DNA from: Bacillota bacterium
Lineage (GTDB): Bacteria > Bacillota > Clostridia > Lachnospirales > Cellulosilyticaceae
DNA length: 33,620 bases
Assembly (NCBI GenBank): GCA_023410675.1
Contig: JAEYPM010000007.1
Coordinates: 1-33,620, forward strand
Direction: 5' to 3'
The first letter of the stretch is position 1. Each line of letters starts with the position of its first letter. Under the pieces are notes generated by a model, which made no database searches, was not told where the DNA came from, and saw only the letters and a program-made list of their open reading frames with translations. The translations under genes and the position numbers were made by a program. This document shows, piece after piece, positions 23,772 to 32,620 of this stretch.

Positions 23772-24875
23772 ATGAAAATACTTAAATCAAAAAAGAAACT
23801 TATTGCACTGGTTGCAGCTTCCACTCTTTCATTAAGTATATTTGCACCGACTGCTTATGCTGCTAGTATTACCAAAAGCTTAAAAGCTATTTTTAATAAT
23901 ATTAAGGTGTCTTATAATGGTGAAATTAAAAACTTAACTACTGAACCTTTTATTGTTGATGGCACAACTTACGTTCCACTTCGTGCTGTTGCTGAAATTA
24001 TGGGAAGCAATGTTCAATGGGCAAATAATACGGTTTATATTACTGCAAAACCAACAACTGACCCAGTTTCTGAAACACTCGCTAGTCAACTTGCACTTAA
24101 AACTGCAGAAGCTAATGCATTAAAAGTTCAGCTTCAAAATGCTCAAGATGAACTTAAGAAATATAAAGATGCTGAAACTAGTGCTAAGGATAACACAAAA
24201 ACTCTAAAACAAACTTTAGACCAAATAGAAGATGACTATGCTGATGAATACCGTATTGATTGGTCCTTTGACCTTGTAGAAAAATCTAAAAAATTAGTGC
24301 TTACTCTATCTTATGATTCACGTTACGATGGTTCTGTTTTTGACAGGTTAAGTAGTTCACAACTAAGATCTTTTGTCAATGAGATTTGTGAAGATATTAG
24401 GTCTTCTCATAAAGACATTGAGATAACTGGTACTATAGAAGATTCAAGAAACAGAACAACTAAGGCTAATTTTACATATTCTAAAACTGACAAATTATCT
24501 TTTGATCTATTAGCTGCTTTATATGATGATTTTGCTTATGACTTAAGTAGAACTTATAGAAATTTCTCTCGTCTTGTTAACGAAGAAACAGATCAAAGCT
24601 TTGACTTAGCTATCGATTCTATTAAATTAACTGAAGCTAATGGCAATCTCACTTTTACTGTAGAAGTTAATTTAAGCAGTGCAGCTCAAAAAAGTAATTG
24701 GAATGCTATGAGCAGTACTTCAAAAGATAGAATCGAAGATGTTATGTATGATATTCTAAAAGACATTGAAGATGAATTCGACGTTACTGTAGATGGTCAA
24801 ATTAAAGATACAAAATCAGGCAATACTATAGGTTCTTATGATGGTAGTCGCCTAAGAATAAACTCAGTAAAATAA
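23772..24875 (+). CDS. Exported stalk-domain protein with duplicated C-terminal domain
   Basis: 367 residues from the ATG at 23772, which has TTTAGGAGG seven bases before it; an in-frame ATG at 23733 lies upstream of that site and was rejected. Signal peptide 1-30 (KSKKK, hydrophobic core, cleavage at AYA|A). Residues 36-92 are a copper-amine-oxidase N-terminal-like ('stalk') domain with the typical DGTTYVPLRAVAEIMG. Residues 100-155 form a coiled coil. The rest is two copies of a ~75-residue unit (about 165-236 and 279-357): strand, helix with D/S-x-L-x-x-x-V-x-x-I, then an ITGTIED / VDGQIKD strand pair. I do not recognise that unit. Probably anchored in or attached to the cell wall. Ends at a 21-bp terminator. 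Confidence 0.75.
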   Translation: MKILKSKKKLIALVAASTLSLSIFAPTAYAASITKSLKAIFNNIKVSYNGEIKNLTTEPFIVDGTTYVPLRAVAEIMGSNVQWANNTVYITAKPTTDPVSETLASQLALKTAEANALKVQLQNAQDELKKYKDAETSAKDNTKTLKQTLDQIEDDYADEYRIDWSFDLVEKSKKLVLTLSYDSRYDGSVFDRLSSSQLRSFVNEICEDIRSSHKDIEITGTIEDSRNRTTKANFTYSKTDKLSFDLLAALYDDFAYDLSRTYRNFSRLVNEETDQSFDLAIDSIKLTEANGNLTFTVEVNLSSAAQKSNWNAMSSTSKDRIEDVMYDILKDIEDEFDVTVDGQIKDTKSGNTIGSYDGSRLRINSVK

Positions 24876-24900
24876 TTAATTTCTTATCCTAAAAGGCTAA

Positions 24901-24946
24901 AAAGAGATGTACAAAACTAGGTGAACCTAGTTTTGTACATCTCTTT
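24901..24946. terminator. Bidirectional terminator between stalk-domain gene and hcp
   Basis: A perfect 21-bp stem (24901-24921 with 24926-24946) and a TGAA loop; TTTTACT follows on the + strand and TTTTTAG on the minus strand. It serves both converging genes. Confidence 0.9.
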
Positions 24947-24957
24947 TACTATTATTG

Positions 24958-26595
24958 CTATCCTAGAAATACTTTCATATCATCTTCTACATTTGTAATA
25001 CCAGAAATACCGAAGTTTTCTACTAATACTTTTGCTACATTAGGTGATAAAAATGCTGGCAAGGTTGGTCCTAAATGAATATTTTTTACACCTAAATATA
25101 AGAGTGCTAATAAAACAATAACTGCTTTTTGTTCATACCATGCAATATTAAAGGCTATTGGCAACTCATTAATATCTTCAAGTGCAAATACTTCTTTAAG
25201 TTTAAGGGCTATGAGTGCTAAAGAGTAGGAGTCATTACATTGTCCTGCATCAAGAACTCTAGGTATCCCCCCAATATCACCAAGTTGCAATTTATTGTAT
25301 CTATATTTTGCACAACCAGCTGTTAGAATAACTGTATCCTTTGGTAATGCCTCTGCAAAATCTGTATAATAGCTTCTTGATTTTTGGCGTCCATCACAAC
25401 CTGCCATAACAAAAAACTTCTTAATCGCACCATTTTTTACAGCTTCTACAACTTTATCAGCAAGCTGTAACACTTGGTTGTGTGCAAAACCACCAACGAT
25501 TTCACCTGTTTCTATTTCTTGTGGTGGGCTAAGGCGTTTTGCATGCTCAATGATTACACTAAAGTCCTTTTGTCCATTTTCATCTGCATGAATATGGGTG
25601 CATCCTGCAACGCCAGCTGCTCCTGTTGTATAAAGCCTATCCTTATAAGCTACTGTTGGTGGAACAACGCAGTTTGTAGTCATTAAAATAGGTCCATTAA
25701 AGCTTGTAAACTCTTCCTTTTGTTTCCACCATGCATTACCATAGTTTCCTACAAAATGTGCGTACTTTTTGAATGCTGGATAATAGTGGGCTGGTAACAT
25801 CTCACTATGTGTATAAACATCTACACCTGTGCCCTCTGTTTGCTGTAAAAGTTGCTCTAGATCTTTTAAGTCATGCCCTGATATTATAATAGCTGGATTG
25901 TTTCGAACACCAATATTTACTTTAGTAATCTCAGGATTTCCATAAGTTGATGTATTTGCCTGATCAAGAAGAGCCATGCCATCTACACCAAATTTACCAG
26001 TTTCAAGTACTAATGCAGTATATTCATCTGCTGTCACACTATTATCTAATGTTTTTACTAACGCTTTTTGCATAAAAGCAGCTACTTCCTCTGATTCATA
26101 ACCAAGAACATTTGCATGTTTTAAATAAGCAGAAAGGCCTTTAACACCATAAATAATAAGCTCTCTTAAACTTCGTATATCTTCATTTTCGGTTGCAAGT
26201 ACACCGACTTTATCTGCTTTATTTATAAGCTCTTCTTCATCAGTTTCATACCATAAAGCTGCTTCACTTAAAGCATCTACACTTCCTAATTCTTCTAACA
26301 GTCTATTTTTTTCTTCTAATGTGCGAATAACCCTTCCCTTAATCACTTCTTTATCAAAGTTTGCATTTGTAATCGTTGTAAATAGGTTAAGTGTAATTAG
26401 ACTATTTGTCTCTTTAGAAATTTCACTGCCCTTAGCACGAAGTGCTGTTGTTACTTCAGATAAACCCTTTGTTACGTAAATAAGTAAATCTTGCATTTTT
26501 GCTACATCTGGCGTCTTCCCACATACCCCTACTTTAGTACATCCTACGCATCCTGCTGTTTCCTGACATTGAAAACAAAACATATTATTTTCCAC
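24958..26595 (-). CDS. hcp: Hybrid-cluster protein (hydroxylamine reductase)
   Basis: 545 residues, typical length. GTG start (26595) set by GAGGAGG seven bases before; the ATG four codons later would be too far. N-terminal cysteines C7-x2-C10-x8-C19-x5-C25 are the clostridial/Desulfovibrio 4Fe-4S type, with an additional C16. Ligands of the hybrid Fe-S-O cluster are recognisable: SGHDL, THSEM, TNCVVPP, AGCTH, GCAKYRYNK, GQCNDS and the YEQKA segment. These proteins reduce hydroxylamine in vitro and act in nitric-oxide/nitrosative stress defence in anaerobes. Single gene; no Hcr reductase partner adjoins it. No regulator box was recognised. Confidence 0.95.
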   Translation of the reverse strand: MENNMFCFQCQETAGCVGCTKVGVCGKTPDVAKMQDLLIYVTKGLSEVTTALRAKGSEISKETNSLITLNLFTTITNANFDKEVIKGRVIRTLEEKNRLLEELGSVDALSEAALWYETDEEELINKADKVGVLATENEDIRSLRELIIYGVKGLSAYLKHANVLGYESEEVAAFMQKALVKTLDNSVTADEYTALVLETGKFGVDGMALLDQANTSTYGNPEITKVNIGVRNNPAIIISGHDLKDLEQLLQQTEGTGVDVYTHSEMLPAHYYPAFKKYAHFVGNYGNAWWKQKEEFTSFNGPILMTTNCVVPPTVAYKDRLYTTGAAGVAGCTHIHADENGQKDFSVIIEHAKRLSPPQEIETGEIVGGFAHNQVLQLADKVVEAVKNGAIKKFFVMAGCDGRQKSRSYYTDFAEALPKDTVILTAGCAKYRYNKLQLGDIGGIPRVLDAGQCNDSYSLALIALKLKEVFALEDINELPIAFNIAWYEQKAVIVLLALLYLGVKNIHLGPTLPAFLSPNVAKVLVENFGISGITNVEDDMKVFLG

Positions 26596-26628
26596 GCTAT
26601 TACCTCCTCAAATATATTGGTTAAAAGT

Positions 26629-26657
26629 ATTTCATTCAAGTCGTTTTATTGAGTCAA
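26629..26657 (-). promoter_or_regulatory. Putative hcp promoter
   Basis: Minus strand TTGACT (26657-26652), 17 bases, TGAAAT (26634-26629), about 34 bases before the GTG start. The -10 is weak, which fits an activated promoter. Confidence 0.4.
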
Positions 26658-26683
26658 TTGCTTTACATGGTCATTATAGCTAG

Positions 26684-26735
26684 AAAAAATAAAACATTCC
26701 GTAACGTAGGTTACCTTATGTATAAAATGTTTTAT
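26684..26735 (-). terminator. Terminator after the btuF-like gene
   Basis: Minus strand ATAAAACATT (26735-26726) pairs with AATGTTTTAT (26698-26689), with an inner GTAAC/GTTAC pair (26714-26710 with 26705-26701), then a T-run at 26688-26684. Confidence 0.7.
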
Positions 26736-26738
26736 CTT

Positions 26739-27659
26739 TTACTCAAAGTCTATATCGGCATGAAGTGCTTTTGCCATTACCCTTAACCCCTCGGCAATGC
26801 GTGGTCCTTGTCTTGAAATAATATCTTCATTAATCAAAAACACTTTATTCTCTTTTACTGCTCTTAAATCTTGATAGACTGGTGTTTTCTTTAATGTCTC
26901 AACAGCAACATAATCAGGGGCTATAATTATATCTGGATCATTTGCAACAATTTGTTCTAATGAATAACTCCAACCTTTCGTATGTTTGGCAATATTTTCT
27001 CCTTTACCAAGCTCAATAATCTGATGGATAAAAGTGTCTCCCCCAGCTGTAAAATCTCCACTTTCTCCAAAACCGACCATATAATAGACACGAGGCTTCT
27101 CTTCTATATTTTTTAGTCTATTTGTAATATCAGAAACCTCTTTATGCATAGCTACAACTATCTTTCTAGCTTTTTCTTCTTCGCCGATCACTACTCCTAT
27201 CTTTTGTATTGTATTATAGGTCCCTTCAAAGCTTTCCCTTTCATAAATAAGCACATTTGGAATTTGGAGCTCATCAAGTTTTTTTAGCGTCTCTTCATTC
27301 ATACTTGTTGTTGATATAACAAGATCTGGTGCTAAGCCTACTATGCTTTCTATACTTGGCTGTACCATATCCCCTACAGTAGCAATAGAGGTTATCTCTT
27401 CTGGATAATTGCAATATTCTGTTCTTCCAACGATAATATTATCTGTCATAAGTGCTGCTACTATTTCTGTTGCAGCTGGGGACAAACAAACTACTCTATT
27501 AGGCTTTTTCGTAAGTTCAAGCTTTCTGCCCAATGAATCTATTATGGTCATACTTTCTGATGTATGCTCTATTGGATTTGTAGTCCCCCTTATGCATCCT
27601 GTAATAGTTAACATAATTGTTATGGTTGTTAGGACTATTCTTATTAGATTAGATTTCAT
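26739..27659 (-). CDS. btuF: Cobalamin-type ABC transporter substrate-binding lipoprotein
   Basis: 306 residues with AAAGAGGT before the ATG. Lipoprotein signal with lipobox LTITGC (lipidated Cys22), so anchored on the outside of the membrane. Class III solute-binding fold: RVVCLSPAATEIVAAL opens the first lobe, then VGRTEYCNYPEEI and the GDMVQPSIESIVGLAPDLVI motif, a long connecting helix, and IIAPDY in the second lobe. BtuF and siderophore-binding proteins share this pattern; the cobalamin riboswitch at the head of the operon makes corrinoid the likely ligand. Third gene of the operon, 39 bases after the ATPase. Confidence 0.85.
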   Translation of the reverse strand: MKSNLIRIVLTTITIMLTITGCIRGTTNPIEHTSESMTIIDSLGRKLELTKKPNRVVCLSPAATEIVAALMTDNIIVGRTEYCNYPEEITSIATVGDMVQPSIESIVGLAPDLVISTTSMNEETLKKLDELQIPNVLIYERESFEGTYNTIQKIGVVIGEEEKARKIVVAMHKEVSDITNRLKNIEEKPRVYYMVGFGESGDFTAGGDTFIHQIIELGKGENIAKHTKGWSYSLEQIVANDPDIIIAPDYVAVETLKKTPVYQDLRAVKENKVFLINEDIISRQGPRIAEGLRVMAKALHADIDFE

Positions 27660-27698
27660 GACTGACCTCTTTCTATGTATTTATATATCCTATTATAT

Positions 27699-28463
27699 TT
27701 AACCCACTTTTGGAATAATATAGTTTTTGTTATCCTGTGTAATAATATCTATTTTAGAATGATAAACTTTCTTAAGCATGTTACTTTCCATTACTTTATC
27801 CTGTGTATCATATAAAACATTTCTTCCTTCATTCATTAAAAAAATATAGTCTGAGTACTCAAAGGCTAAATTCAAGTCATGCATAACCATAAGAATAGTA
27901 ACATTCTGTTTCTGACTATATTTTCTAATATGATTCATAAGTTCTATGCTATGATGGATATCTAGCATAGATGTTGGTTCATCAAGTATCAAAAGTTTAG
28001 GCCTTTGGGCAAGTGCTCTAGCGATAAACACTCTTTGAGCTTCTCCACCACTTATTTTGGATAGTTTTTGGTCCTTTAGATGCCTAATATCCATTTCACT
28101 AAGTATCTCCCTGACAATAGATAGATCCTCTTTAGTTTCTCCCATTGACTTTTGATGAACATATCTTCCCATCATAACCACTTCATAAACACTAAAATCG
28201 GTATCCCTATAGTTTTCTTGAGGAACATACGCTACCATCTTCGCAAGTTCTTTAGTTGTATAATTACAAATATCTTGATTATGTAAGCTAATGTGATTTT
28301 TTTTACTTTTAATTGCTTTTGTAATGTGTTTAACAAGCGTTGTCTTACCACATCCATTTGGTCCTATAACAGAAGAAATTGTCCCTTCTTTTACGCTTAA
28401 AGAAATATTATTTAAGATTTTTTTCCCTTGAATTTCATAAGATAGATTACATATCTCTAACAT
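27699..28463 (-). CDS. btuD: Cobalamin-type ABC transporter ATPase
   Basis: 254 residues from the ATG at 28463, which has AGGGGG nine bases upstream; in-frame codons before it overlap the permease gene and were left out. Walker A GPNGCGKT (34-41), Q-loop in AYVPQE, signature SGGEAQRV, Walker B LLILDEPT, switch His in VMHDL. FecE/BtuD-type importer ATPase; it powers corrinoid uptake with the preceding permease, whose stop codon lies 13 bases before this start. Confidence 0.88.
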   Translation of the reverse strand: MLEICNLSYEIQGKKILNNISLSVKEGTISSVIGPNGCGKTTLVKHITKAIKSKKNHISLHNQDICNYTTKELAKMVAYVPQENYRDTDFSVYEVVMMGRYVHQKSMGETKEDLSIVREILSEMDIRHLKDQKLSKISGGEAQRVFIARALAQRPKLLILDEPTSMLDIHHSIELMNHIRKYSQKQNVTILMVMHDLNLAFEYSDYIFLMNEGRNVLYDTQDKVMESNMLKKVYHSKIDIITQDNKNYIIPKVG

Positions 28464-28476
28464 CCATGATTTCCCC

Positions 28477-29499
28477 CTATACTCTTTTATTTCTAAGCAA
28501 CAAAAATATAAAAAAAGGTGCTCCAACCAAACTAGTAATAACACCTATAGGGATTTCAACCCCATTAATAAGTCCTCTAGATAGGGTATCACTAAGGATA
28601 AGAAATAATCCCCCATATAAAGCAGACAAAATCATCAGTCTTTTATAATTACTGCCATGAATCATCCGTACAATATGAGGAATCACAAGACCTACAAATC
28701 CAATGGTTCCTGTATATGAAACACTAATGGCTATAAGCATGCTGCAAAGTGCAAGTAATATTTTTTTAACCTTATCTACTTCTACCCCTAAATGAAATGC
28801 TCCTTCTTCGCCCATACTTAAAATATTTAATTCTCGTCTATAGTGCATTAATAGCATGACTACAAAAATTGATAATAAAGTTATTCCCAGCACTTTATCT
28901 ATAGATACTCTGCCAAGATTACCCATGGTCCAAAATGTAATTTGCTCTAATTGCTTGGTAAAAAAGATCATTATAAAAGAAAGTAGTGAGCTAAATAACA
29001 GATTAATTGCTATTCCTGCTAAAAGTAGGTTATTTGTGGTAAGTTTTCCTTTTTCATTACCAATGAGATAAACCACTGCAGTAGATGATATAGCACCTAT
29101 AAAAGCATATAATGGAATAGCTCCATGAGAGACAATACCAATTGCAGCACCAAGACTTGCTCCTGATGCTATGCCTAATGTGTATGGTTCTGCCATGGGA
29201 TTTCTGAAAACGCCTTGATAGACACTTCCTGAAACAGATAGATTCATCCCTAATATCATTGCTATGACAACCCTTGGCATTCTTACTTTCAATATAATGA
29301 TTTCTACTGTATCAGGAACATCTCTTAATAGTAAATTCATCTTATCTAGAGGAAATACTTTTGACATAAGAACATAAAGTGTATCTACAGGTGATATATC
29401 TGTTGTCCCTACTGTGATAGAAAAAAGTGCACTTAAGCCAATGAATCCGATTAGTAATAGATAGGTCAGTATATTAGGAAAATGTCTTAATGATTTCAC
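28477..29499 (-). CDS. btuC: Cobalamin-type ABC transporter permease (FecCD family)
   Basis: 340 residues with about ten hydrophobic segments. GTG start (29499) with GGAAAGGTGG upstream. FecCD features: the VRMPRVVIAMILG segment after the second helix, GVFRNPMAEPYTLGIASGASLGAA, GFVGLVIPHIVRMIHG (coupling helix to the ATPase) and the final GVITSLVGAPFFIFLLLR. First gene of the riboswitch-led operon; works in the cytoplasmic membrane with the ATPase and lipoprotein genes that follow. Confidence 0.9.
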   Translation of the reverse strand: MKSLRHFPNILTYLLLIGFIGLSALFSITVGTTDISPVDTLYVLMSKVFPLDKMNLLLRDVPDTVEIIILKVRMPRVVIAMILGMNLSVSGSVYQGVFRNPMAEPYTLGIASGASLGAAIGIVSHGAIPLYAFIGAISSTAVVYLIGNEKGKLTTNNLLLAGIAINLLFSSLLSFIMIFFTKQLEQITFWTMGNLGRVSIDKVLGITLLSIFVVMLLMHYRRELNILSMGEEGAFHLGVEVDKVKKILLALCSMLIAISVSYTGTIGFVGLVIPHIVRMIHGSNYKRLMILSALYGGLFLILSDTLSRGLINGVEIPIGVITSLVGAPFFIFLLLRNKRV

Positions 29500-29545
29500 A
29501 CGTTGCTACCACCTTTCCTTATCTGCCTAATTTAAATTACGCAAT

Positions 29546-29565
29546 AAAAAATCCCCACAAGGGGG
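29546..29565 (-). terminator. Riboswitch terminator ahead of the btu operon
   Basis: Minus strand CCCC (29564-29561) pairs with GGGG (29556-29553) followed by ATTTTTT. AGGGG at 29602-29598 can instead pair with CCCCT (29564-29560), a possible antiterminator, so the terminator would form when cobalamin holds the aptamer. Confidence 0.65.
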
Positions 29566-29620
29566 TTAAATATACAGACATTCAAGATTACATCATTCCC
29601 CTCCGAAAGAGTAATTGAAA

Positions 29621-29769
29621 TATTAGGTAGGTCTCCTGGCTAATGAATCATCTAGCCTATTAGCCTTCCCATACGAATACAGTGGCATATTAAATAGACT
29701 ATCATCATCTACAGTAGCGGGGGCTGCAGTGTTTTCACTTTCCCTATTAAGCTCTTGTAGCACCTAATA
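29621..29769 (-). promoter_or_regulatory. Cobalamin (B12) riboswitch
   Basis: On the minus strand the leader shows P1 (TATTAGGT 29769-29762 with ACCTAATA 29628-29621), AATAGGGAA, GTGAAAAC, the conserved GCAGCCCCCGCTACTGTA (B12 box core), GCCACTG, GGGAAGGCT and GCCAGGAGACCT. This is the standard cobalamin aptamer and leads straight into a btuC-type permease. With its terminator it should shut the importer off when cobalamin is plentiful. Confidence 0.95.
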
Positions 29770-30269
29770 CTTTTAATATTTTATTCTTTTATTATTTTGT
29801 TACTTCTATATTTTACACTACTTTCTCAAAATAAAATAGCCTTATTTAATAAATATATTAAGTGGCATATCTTAAAAATCCCACTTTTTTTTGTAAAATT
29901 TGAGTTCTGCTTATTTTTTACAACAAACGCTCTACATTTTAAATAAAATTACATAAAATTAACATGCTTTTTCAATCTTTTTGTTTTCTTTTTATTTTAT
30001 TTATTATATAATTTTAGTATGAATGGTAAATTTATATAATATTTTACTAGTATACATAGAATTCATATTTTTGTACTGACTTTTATTGTATTAATTTAAT
30101 TAGAAGAAACTGTAATGAATAACTTTATAAGTTAATTATTTATGTTCTTTCTTTAAGGCATGTCATTTAACTTAGTTTATATAAAAATATTATTGACTAT
30201 GATATGTAAACTAAACTTTTATCCTATTCACTCATCATAACAAGCATAACTATTTTAGGAGGGGATTGT
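29770..30269. other. Long AT-rich divergent intergenic region
   Basis: About 500 bases between the divergent btu leader and the chemoreceptor. It must hold the btu promoter, which I could not place with confidence, and the chemoreceptor promoter. Nothing else is recognised: no ORF with a ribosome site, no aptamer. Confidence 0.5.
30193..30222 (+). promoter_or_regulatory. Possible chemoreceptor promoter
   Basis: TTGACT (30193-30198), 18 bases, TTTTAT (30217-30222). No sigma-D/sigma-28 flagellar box (TAAA-N15-GCCGATAA) was found. Confidence 0.3.
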
Positions 30270-32513
30270 ATGAAATTTCCAAAAATCAAAATAAAGATAC
30301 CCAAATTAAGGTTCAAGAAAAATAGCAAGCTTAAGGTTCCAAAAATGAAAATTAATAAGCGACAAAGCAAATCAAATAAACAACAAAGCAACTTGAGAAT
30401 TTCAAAAAAAGAAAAAAGACCACCTAAAAAAACACGAAAGATAAGGTTAAGCAAATATTTATCTGGTCTTAGCAAACTAAAATTACGCACACAACTAATT
30501 ACGCTTTTTGTTCTGTTGAGTCTTTTGCCATCACTTATTATCACTTTTGTTAGCTTTAGAGCAACTAATAAGTCAACCCAGTCTTCTATAGGTCAGTATT
30601 CTCAAAAGGTTATTGATCAGCTTAATAACAGCATCAATCTTACCTTAAAGGCTACTCAGGTTGCTGCTGGAACCCTTAGTGATGATCCAAGCTTTACAAA
30701 ATACTATTCTAATTTTAGTTCACTAAATGCAGCAGATAAGTTAAAGCTTAATAATGCAATTAACAATCTCGTAAGTTATGCCGACTCAACACAAGGAACG
30801 ATTAGTGGTTTATACCTCATTCAAGATGATAAGCTCATTTATAAAAGAACACTTGTATCCCAACAGTTTATTGTTGAAGATTTTATTACCATGCCTCTTT
30901 ATGAGGAGCTTAAAGGACTTTCTGATAATGAAATTAAGTGGGTGGTTATCCCTGATTCTTTAAACCAAGGAATCTATTATATTAGGAAACTTCCATCAAA
31001 GAATAAGTTTACGCTTATGCTTTGCCCACTTGAACTCAAGAACTTCCAAGAAATGATCCGTCTTGCAAGTATAGAATCTGGCATTCCTCTTATGTTATTA
31101 GATAAAGATAATAATATTATTCTATCAAATGCAGAAAAAGATGAAAATGATACTAAGGCAAATCTTGTTCCAGATGAAACTATGTTATCTTATTTACAAG
31201 AGGTTGATGGCTATATCAAAGAAGAAACTATCAACTATACATTTTTATCAAAACATACTCAGTCTTTAATAAGTTTTGCTGCTTGTGATAATGGTTGGAA
31301 AGTAGTTCTTGTTGCACCTTTAGACTTGTTACTTAAAGATTTTCAAAAGGCTGTAGTACAGATGTATACTATTCTTGTAGTATGTATTCTTGTTGCTGCT
31401 ATCATTAGTATCTTTTTGAGCAAAGTGATCACTTACCCGCTTTCACAAATATCTTCATTTATGAGTGAAGTTGAAAAAGGTAATCTTAATATAGAAGATA
31501 AAGTAAAATCTAAAGTTCGTATTTCAAATGTTGAGACTAAAGCCTTAGTAGCAGGATTTATCAATATGTTATCTACGTTAAAAATCCTCATTACTGATGC
31601 TAAGCATGTTACACTAGCAGTAGAGGAAAATACTAATGCCTTGCAGCAAATGGCTACTAGTACTGCCGTTTCAGCAAATGATGTTGAAACAGCAATTGAA
31701 AGTATTGCACATGGTGCTCAAATGCAAAATCAACAGATTGAACATTCTATTAATCTTGTTGACCATTTATCTTCTAATATCAATAAAGTCACTGAACTCA
31801 TGTATACTATCAAAACGACTTCAAACTCTACTATGACAATGAGTCAGGATACTAAATTTAAGCTTGATACCTTATCTTCTCAAGCGAAAAATACAATTGA
31901 AATTAGTGATGCGGTAAGTTCCCATGTATTAGCACTTGGTGAACAAGCTAACAGCATAACACATATCTTAGATATGATAAGAGGTATTAACGAACAAACC
32001 AACCTACTTTCTCTTAATGCTGCCATTGAAGCAGCAAGAGCTGGAGATGCTGGACGTGGATTTGGTGTAGTTGCTGAAGAAGTTAGAAAGCTTTCACTAC
32101 AGATTCAGCAAGCTATTTCAACTATTGATAAGACCTTACAGAATATTCATAAGCAAAAGGAATCTACTCTAGTAGAACTTAAAAAGGCTATTGAGGTATT
32201 TAGCAATCAAATTCCTATTGTTAATGATACAACGAATATTTTTGACCATATCTATATGCAAATGCAAAATGTGGATACACAAATTAACGATGCCACCACA
32301 CTTCTTGGTGCAGTCGTTAAACAGAAGCAGGAAGTAACGAGTAAAATGGCAGAAATTGCAGAAATTGTTGAACTTGCAGCCAGTGCTTCTGAGGAAGTAA
32401 GTGCAGAAAGCTCAGATCAAGCACACTATGCAGATAAAATTAACCAAATGGCTCAGCAGCTTGCTTATACAGTAGCTGAATTAAAAAATACCTACTCAAA
32501 ATTTCAAGATTAA
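30270..32513 (+). CDS. Methyl-accepting chemotaxis protein with lysine-rich N-terminal tail
   Basis: 747 residues; AGGAGGGG before the ATG. The first 73 residues carry 30 Lys/Arg and one acidic residue, with repeated P-K-x-K/R units (PKIKIKIPKLRF, VPKMKI). TM1 is about 75-97, a Cache-like extracellular sensor about 100-365, TM2 about 366-388, then HAMP (TYPLSQISSFMSEVEKGNLN), coiled coil and the receptor tip with EQTNLLSLNAAIEAARAGDAGRGFGVVAEEVRKLS-type sequence around 570-605. The tip binds CheW/CheA, so the protein signals to a flagellar or similar chemotaxis system not in this window. Start choice: no later Met with ribosome site precedes TM1, so the basic tail is translated. Ligand unknown. 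Confidence 0.92.
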   Translation: MKFPKIKIKIPKLRFKKNSKLKVPKMKINKRQSKSNKQQSNLRISKKEKRPPKKTRKIRLSKYLSGLSKLKLRTQLITLFVLLSLLPSLIITFVSFRATNKSTQSSIGQYSQKVIDQLNNSINLTLKATQVAAGTLSDDPSFTKYYSNFSSLNAADKLKLNNAINNLVSYADSTQGTISGLYLIQDDKLIYKRTLVSQQFIVEDFITMPLYEELKGLSDNEIKWVVIPDSLNQGIYYIRKLPSKNKFTLMLCPLELKNFQEMIRLASIESGIPLMLLDKDNNIILSNAEKDENDTKANLVPDETMLSYLQEVDGYIKEETINYTFLSKHTQSLISFAACDNGWKVVLVAPLDLLLKDFQKAVVQMYTILVVCILVAAIISIFLSKVITYPLSQISSFMSEVEKGNLNIEDKVKSKVRISNVETKALVAGFINMLSTLKILITDAKHVTLAVEENTNALQQMATSTAVSANDVETAIESIAHGAQMQNQQIEHSINLVDHLSSNINKVTELMYTIKTTSNSTMTMSQDTKFKLDTLSSQAKNTIEISDAVSSHVLALGEQANSITHILDMIRGINEQTNLLSLNAAIEAARAGDAGRGFGVVAEEVRKLSLQIQQAISTIDKTLQNIHKQKESTLVELKKAIEVFSNQIPIVNDTTNIFDHIYMQMQNVDTQINDATTLLGAVVKQKQEVTSKMAEIAEIVELAASASEEVSAESSDQAHYADKINQMAQQLAYTVAELKNTYSKFQD

Positions 32514-32526
32514 ATAAATTTATATG

Positions 32527-32581
32527 AAAAGAGGCTATCATTAGGAGCGGTCAGATAGGGATTATTAATTCCTGAAAAATT
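32527..32581. other. Probable junction between chromosome and mobile element
   Basis: The chemoreceptor stop is followed by AAAAGAGGCTATCA (32527-32540), which looks like the first arm of a chromosomal terminator whose complementary arm is missing; DNA of different composition follows at once and leads into the recombinase. An integration site between about 32540 and 32581 is inferred. Confidence 0.35.
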
Positions 32582-32617
32582 CGGCATAGTCGTAGATTTT
32601 CGGCTATGCCGTTTTTT
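32582..32617 (+). terminator. Intrinsic terminator behind the chemoreceptor / at mobile-element end
   Basis: CGGCATAG (32582-32589) pairs with CTATGCCG (32604-32611), followed by TTTTTT. Higher GC than other terminators of the window, so it more likely belongs to the element whose recombinase ends at 32621. Confidence 0.75.
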
Positions 32618-32620
32618 CGT

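Noticed and set aside
26701..26735. GTAAC...GTTAC as a CRP/FNR-type (HcpR) operator for hcp
   Set aside because: It lies upstream of the hcp promoter but inside a hairpin with T-run on the minus strand right after the btuF-like gene; terminator is the simpler reading.
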